Part shown: positions 6,562 through 9,212 of the stretch, in pieces
Layout: every line of letters begins with the position of its first letter
Position numbering within the stretch: position 1 is the first letter of the stretch
Assembly (NCBI GenBank): GCA_009885605.1
Contig: VFKK01000046.1
Coordinates: 1 to 9,212 of the forward strand
Length of the DNA: 9,212 nucleotides
Direction of reading: 5' to 3'
Source: Cyclobacteriaceae bacterium
GTDB lineage: Bacteria; Bacteroidota; Bacteroidia; Cytophagales; Cyclobacteriaceae
Notes under the pieces: generated by a model
Seen by the model: only the letters and a program-made list of their open reading frames with translations
Database searches by the model: none
Told to the model about the DNA's origin: nothing
Position numbers and translations under genes: made by a program

Positions 6562-6788
6562 TGAAAGTGTACACCCGGCAACAGCTTGCACTAAGAAATG
6601 GTCAGGACAAACCGGAAATATGGGTGGCGTATCAGGGAATTATTTACGATGTTTCCGCTTCCAGACTATGGAAAAAGGGGATGCATTACCAGCATTGGGC
6701 GGGTCAGGATTTGACTGAAGAACTGCCGGATGCTCCACATACAGACAAAGTTTTTGAAAAGTTTTTGCCCATAGGGAAGTTAGAATAA
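6561..6788 (+). CDS. Small cytochrome b5-like heme-binding domain protein
   Basis: This is a 75-residue single-domain protein. The start is taken as the ATG at 6561, not the in-frame TTG one codon earlier, because the ATG sits in a TGATG overlap with the preceding gene. It resembles the short bacterial cytochrome b5-domain family: YTRQQLALRNG at 4-14, then IWVAYQGIIYDVSASRLW at 20-37, then KGMHYQHWAGQDLTEEL at 39-55 and DAPHTDKVFEKF at 57-68. H42 or H45 and H60 are the candidate axial heme ligands; the classical HPGG motif is absent. There is no signal peptide or membrane anchor, so it should be cytosolic and needs a redox partner that is not evident. It is separated from the kinase by a single base (TAAGATG), suggesting coupled translation. 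Confidence 0.8.
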   Translation: MKVYTRQQLALRNGQDKPEIWVAYQGIIYDVSASRLWKKGMHYQHWAGQDLTEELPDAPHTDKVFEKFLPIGKLE

Positions 6789-6789
6789 G

Positions 6790-7632
6790 ATGATCTTAAT
6801 CGCAGATAGTGGCTCCAGCAAGACAGATTGGAGAGTAATTCATAGAGATGGCAGAATCAGCCAGCATCGAGGGGTAGGGTTTAATCCTTATTACCAAACT
6901 TCTGAAGAAATGGCGATTCAGATGCGACACGATTTCCTGGTCAATCTGGAAAGTGAAATTGAAGAAATATATTATTACGGAGCCGGTTGCTCTGCTGAAA
7001 AGCGAAAGGAGGAAGTCAGGACAGCCTTGCTCACCATTTTTCCTAAAGCAAAAATTAACGTGGATCATGATCTTTCCGCAGCCGCGCATGCCACCTGTGG
7101 TCATCAGTCCGGGATCGCCTGCATTTTGGGAACTGGCTCTAATAGTTGTGATTATGACGGAAGATCAATAATAGATACGCGTCCTGCCCCAGGTTTCATT
7201 TTGGGGGATGAAGGTGGTGGAGGATATATCGGCCGGAAACTTCTGAGTGATTTCATTCACGATGAGATGCCTGCGGAAATCAAAGAAGAACTAATCAAAC
7301 GCTTTCATTTGGATGCTCCGACGATTCAGGATCACGTCTATCGTCAGCCATTTCCAAACCGGTACATGGCAAGTTTTTGCAGTTTTATCACCGAGCATAA
7401 GTCCAATCCTTATTGCTACATGCTTTTCTATAATTCCTTTCAGGACTTTTTCAAAAAGTATGTATTCAAGTACAAAAACTATCAGGATAAGAAAGTAAAC
7501 TTTGTGGGTTCGATCGCCTATTACAACAGTGACATCCTTCGGAAAGCAGCCCTGGATTCCAACATTCAAACCAATCTGATCATCGCAAGCCCGATTGCCG
7601 GACTCACACTTTACCATCAAGAAATCCTATGA
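6790..7632 (+). CDS. BadF/BadG-family amino-sugar kinase (GlcNAc/MurNAc kinase-like)
   Basis: This 280-residue cytosolic kinase has the ASKHA (actin/hexokinase/Hsp70) fold of the BadF/BadG/BcrA/BcrD family that includes N-acetylglucosamine kinases. Seen in order are phosphate-1 (ADSGSSKTDW, residues 5-14), a likely catalytic aspartate D94 in VDHDLSAAAHA (91-101), phosphate-2 (CILGTGSNS, 111-119), GFILGDEGGGGYIG (135-148) and a C-terminal adenosine-motif stretch NFVGSIAYY (237-245). Its place immediately before murQ suggests it phosphorylates MurNAc and/or GlcNAc at O6 to supply MurQ, as known for the MurK-MurQ pair in Tannerella forsythia. The substrate is an inference from position. Its stop TGA lies inside ATGA, so the first micro-ORF of the following repeat begins at its end. 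Confidence 0.87.
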   Translation: MILIADSGSSKTDWRVIHRDGRISQHRGVGFNPYYQTSEEMAIQMRHDFLVNLESEIEEIYYYGAGCSAEKRKEEVRTALLTIFPKAKINVDHDLSAAAHATCGHQSGIACILGTGSNSCDYDGRSIIDTRPAPGFILGDEGGGGYIGRKLLSDFIHDEMPAEIKEELIKRFHLDAPTIQDHVYRQPFPNRYMASFCSFITEHKSNPYCYMLFYNSFQDFFKKYVFKYKNYQDKKVNFVGSIAYYNSDILRKAALDSNIQTNLIIASPIAGLTLYHQEIL

Positions 7633-7715
7633 AATCAAGCATGACGCAAACAACACAAACTGGAATGATTACCCTTCTTGCGAGATTCCATGTGGCAAAT
7701 AAAAATCAATTATAA
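7629..7715 (+). CDS. 28-aa micro-ORF 1 in repeat unit 1
   Basis: ATG at 7629 overlaps the kinase TGA as ATGA; the stop is TAA at 7713-7715. The peptide starts MKSSMTQ, has a variable pentapeptide TTQTG at residues 8-12, then MITLLARFH at 13-21 and ends ANKNQL. It has no resemblance I recognise and is too short for a transmembrane helix or secretion call. The overlap with the kinase stop makes translation by reinitiation plausible, but the ATG may simply be inherited from an ancestral murQ start. Coding status is uncertain. Confidence 0.35.
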   Translation: MKSSMTQTTQTGMITLLARFHVANKNQL

Positions 7716-7719
7716 ACAC

Positions 7720-7806
7720 ATGAAATCGAGCATGACGCAAGTGTCACACAGAGAAATGATTACCCTTCTTGCGAGATTCCATATGGCAAATAAAAATCAA
7801 TTATAA
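7720..7806 (+). CDS. 28-aa micro-ORF 2 in repeat unit 2
   Basis: ATG at 7720 follows the first micro-ORF's TAA by 4 nt; its own TAA is at 7804-7806, 4 nt before murQ. The peptide equals the first except for residues 8-12 (VSHRE instead of TTQTG) and residue 22 (Met instead of Val); one further base change, at codon 3, is silent. Equal length, frame and stop in both copies are expected after a recent duplication and do not alone prove selection. No product is recognised. Confidence 0.35.
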   Translation: MKSSMTQVSHREMITLLARFHMANKNQL

Positions 7807-7810
7807 TCAT

Positions 7811-8623
7811 ATGAAAGTAACCGAAAGCACTTCGAATTATGATAACCTGGAGCAAATGGGAATTTCCGAATTACTTCAAAATATCAATGCAGAGGATTAC
7901 AAGGTGCCCATAGCGGTGAAAGAAGTTATTCCGGCAATTTCAGCTTTAGTGGGCCAAATCGTGCCTCGGATGGAAAGAGGTGGAAGATTGGTTTATATAG
8001 GAGCAGGGACCAGCGGGAGACTTGGAGTGTTGGATGCATCTGAGTGTCCGCCCACTTATGGAGTTCCGCACGACTGGGTTTTGGGATTGATAGCCGGGGG
8101 AGATTCAGCTATTCGAAAAGCAGTCGAAAATGCAGAAGACGATGCTGAGCAGGCTTGGAAAGATATTCTCGCTTATGGATTTAATCAAGATGATACCGTC
8201 ATCGGAATCGCTGCATCGGGTTCGACTCCATATGTAATTGGAGGAGTAAATTCTGCAAAAGCTAACGGCTTATTGACTGGTTGTATCACTTGCAATCCCC
8301 AATCACTACTCGCCTCAAGTGTGGACTTTGCAATTGAGGTCGTTGTAGGTCCTGAGTTTGTGACGGGTAGTACCCGGATGAAAGCAGGAACTGCCCAAAA
8401 GCTGGTTTTGAACATGATCTCCACAACGGTGATGATAAAACTGGGTCGTGTTAAAGGAAATAAAATGGTAGATATGCAACTTTCCAATGCTAAACTGGTG
8501 CAGCGCGGAACGAAAATGATCATGGAAGCGACAGGATTGGATGAAAAAACTGCTCATGAATTATTGCTTTCCGAAGGCTCAGTAAGAAAGGCGACAGAAT
8601 ATTACTACCAAAATAAAGCATAA
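7811..8623 (+). CDS. murQ: N-acetylmuramic acid 6-phosphate etherase
   Basis: MurQ cleaves the D-lactyl ether of MurNAc-6-phosphate, giving GlcNAc-6-phosphate and D-lactate, in cytosolic cell-wall recycling. The 270-residue protein is a SIS-domain enzyme. It has IGAGTSGRLGVLDASECPPTYG (63-84 in two overlapping motifs: sugar-phosphate loop 63-71 and DASECPPT 75-82), IAASGSTPY at 133-141, TGSTRMKAGTAQK at 185-197 and DMQLSNAKL at 221-229. E. coli catalytic Glu83 and Glu114 map to E78 and E109, with the same spacing of 31. I start at ATG 7811 (MKVTEST), which gives normal family length; an in-frame TTG at 7769 lies inside repeat unit 2 and would add 14 unrelated residues. It closes the operon, and the preceding kinase probably makes its substrate. 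No AnmK or MurNAc transporter is in view. Confidence 0.96.
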   Translation: MKVTESTSNYDNLEQMGISELLQNINAEDYKVPIAVKEVIPAISALVGQIVPRMERGGRLVYIGAGTSGRLGVLDASECPPTYGVPHDWVLGLIAGGDSAIRKAVENAEDDAEQAWKDILAYGFNQDDTVIGIAASGSTPYVIGGVNSAKANGLLTGCITCNPQSLLASSVDFAIEVVVGPEFVTGSTRMKAGTAQKLVLNMISTTVMIKLGRVKGNKMVDMQLSNAKLVQRGTKMIMEATGLDEKTAHELLLSEGSVRKATEYYYQNKA

Positions 8624-8676
8624 GCAGGCGCGGAAATATTTTTAAAGGCCATAGAAGTAAATCCCCACTTTGCCCT

Positions 8677-8684
8677 TATCTTTG
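8677..8684 (+). promoter_or_regulatory. -7 promoter element TATCTTTG for the final gene
   Basis: This is an exact TAnnTTTG match 75 nt before the ATG at 8760. It predicts a start near 8690-8692 and a 5' UTR of about 70 nt. No TTG is seen at 17-23 bp upstream. Confidence 0.6.
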
Positions 8685-8691
8685 CATCCCG

Positions 8692-8720
8692 ATTAAGCGT
8701 TTGAAAACCAAGCGCTTAAT
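8692..8720 (+). promoter_or_regulatory. 8-bp perfect hairpin at the predicted 5' end of the mRNA
   Basis: ATTAAGCG (8692-8699) pairs exactly with CGCTTAAT (8713-8720) across 13 nt. It begins at the predicted transcription start and ends 39 nt before the ATG, so it would cap the 5' UTR. TTTTCTC follows (8719 onward), so a weak terminator for murQ readthrough is the alternative; the T-run is short. Confidence 0.5.
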
Positions 8721-8759
8721 TTTCTCAACTTCAATACAGCAGTGATGCTGCAACTCCCC

Positions 8760-9212
8760 ATGAAAAGAAATAATTCAAGCAAACCATTTTTTAAAGAGGG
8801 TCGAAAAGATTCTGATTCCTCCAAGTCCGCTGGCAAAAGCAGCTACCAGGGTAAATCCAATTCCGGCGAAAAGGGTAAAGACTTCAGATCTGACAAACCA
8901 AGCGCAGGTAAAAAATCCTTTGGAAAGAAGGACGACTCATTCTCCAAACCATCTTTTGGCAAAAAGCCAGATTTCAAAGGCTCTTTCGGGGAGAAGAAAT
9001 TCGGCAGCAAATTCAAATCGGAAGGCGACAATCGATTTGATAAAAAGCCGTTTTCAGGAGATAGCAAAGGAAGATATTCAGATTCATCTGACCGTCCAAA
9101 AGGAGAAAACTTCGGACCGAAAAAGTTCGAAGATAAAAAAGGAGGCACTTTCGGTAAGAAGCAGTTCTCCACCAAAAGAGAAGATGAATCATCTTCCGAG
9201 CGCCCGAGAAGA
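8760..9212 (+). CDS. Partial gene: K/S/G/F-rich disordered N-terminus, probably a pseudouridine synthase
   Basis: From ATG 8760 the frame stays open for 151 codons to the window edge, so the 3' end is missing. The visible protein is low-complexity and very polar: mostly Lys, Ser, Gly, Phe, Asp and Glu, starting MKRNNSSKPFFKEGRKDS. FG dipeptides recur at residues 54, 66, 76, 81, 118 and 131, often as FGKK or FGEK. No folded domain is reached. Bacteroidota RluB/RsuA-type 23S rRNA pseudouridine synthases commonly carry such an extension before the S4 and catalytic domains, which is my best guess; an RNA helicase or another RNA-binding protein is possible. It has its own promoter and a 5' hairpin. 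The long open frame on the opposite strand (8843-9175) is a mirror of this biased composition. Confidence 0.75.
   Translation, partial: MKRNNSSKPFFKEGRKDSDSSKSAGKSSYQGKSNSGEKGKDFRSDKPSAGKKSFGKKDDSFSKPSFGKKPDFKGSFGEKKFGSKFKSEGDNRFDKKPFSGDSKGRYSDSSDRPKGENFGPKKFEDKKGGTFGKKQFSTKREDESSSERPRR

Larger units (their letters stand above)
7629..7810 (+). repeat. Two tandem 91-bp units between kinase and murQ
   Basis: Unit 1 is 7629-7719 and unit 2 is 7720-7810. The murQ ATG at 7811 continues the 91-bp phase, sharing ATGAAA with both unit starts. The units match at 79 of 91 positions by eye. Eight of the 12 differences fall in one 14-nt block (unit positions 22-35); the 55 bases that follow differ at one position. 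A weak inverted pair CGCAA/TTGCG lies within each unit. Each unit begins with ATG and holds a 28-codon ORF plus a 4-nt spacer. It may be a tandemly duplicated intergenic repeat, an insertion, or a pair of genuine micro-genes. Confidence 0.95.

Noticed and set aside
6558..6788. TTG start for the cytochrome b5-like gene
   Set aside because: It adds just one residue before an ATG that forms a typical TGATG overlap with the upstream stop.
7629..7722. Micro-ORF read from the opposite strand of each repeat unit (ATG near the unit middle)
   Set aside because: It would be about 18 codons, runs against the operon and lacks a promoter. It is worth remembering only if the unit proves to be a dispersed repeat.
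7629..7810. CRISPR-like reading of the 91-bp units
   Set aside because: There are only two contiguous copies with no spacer of regular length and no short palindromic repeat; cas genes are absent.
7769..8623. Longer MurQ start at TTG 7769
   Set aside because: It lies inside repeat unit 2 and would add 14 residues with no MurQ resemblance. ATG 7811 gives the normal N-terminus and keeps the 91-bp phase of starts.
8843..9175. 110-aa open frame on the minus strand
   Set aside because: It is a Pro/Leu/Phe/Ser-rich mirror of the Lys/Gly/Ser/Phe-rich gene on the plus strand, a known artefact of biased composition, and has no promoter.

Overview
The window looks like a chromosomal segment from a Bacteroidota bacterium, most likely Cytophagales (a Cyclobacteriaceae/Algoriphagus-like organism; this genus-level guess is by resemblance only). 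The reasons are: start codons without Shine-Dalgarno sequences and with A/T-rich leaders; four exact TAnnTTTG promoter elements, the Bacteroidota -7 type; an NqrF subunit of the Na+-NADH:quinone reductase; an AccD of Bacteroidota type; a kinase starting MILIADSGSSKTDW next to murQ; and a final gene with the long basic disordered N-terminus seen on Bacteroidota pseudouridine synthases.

Layout. Positions 1-257 are non-coding and hold two copies of a 30-nt imperfect repeat, a C5T3/A3G5 hairpin and the cstA terminator. On the minus strand, 258-1892 encodes a short CstA-type transporter. After a 287-bp divergent spacer the plus strand carries three separately promoted genes. The first (2180-2743) is a close relative of eukaryotic NTAQ1, the protein N-terminal glutamine amidohydrolase. 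The second (2936-3778) is accD with an eroded zinc ribbon. The third (3912-5216) is nqrF, with no other nqr gene beside it, ended by a clear intrinsic terminator at 5228-5248.

A perfect 13-bp dyad (5332-5367) and a near-consensus promoter then lead into a tightly packed operon (5410-8623). Its genes are an arginase-fold protein with altered metal ligands, a 75-aa cytochrome b5-like protein, a BadF/BadG-type amino-sugar kinase and murQ. The junctions are 1-nt overlap, 1-nt gap, and then something unusual. Between kinase and murQ lie two tandem 91-bp units, each holding a 28-codon ORF. The first ORF starts in the kinase stop (ATGA), the first stops 4 nt before the second, and the second stops 4 nt before murQ. 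Kinase and MurQ plausibly form a MurNAc/GlcNAc salvage pair in cell-wall recycling: the kinase makes the 6-phosphate and MurQ cleaves the lactyl ether to give GlcNAc-6-P.

The window ends inside a gene starting at 8760, with its own promoter and a 5'-UTR hairpin. Its first 151 codons encode a Lys/Ser/Gly/Phe-rich disordered segment.

The items most worth following are the 91-bp tandem micro-ORF relay, the NTAQ1 homologue with an operator-like dyad over its promoter, the metal-ligand-altered arginase-like protein, and the zinc-less AccD.
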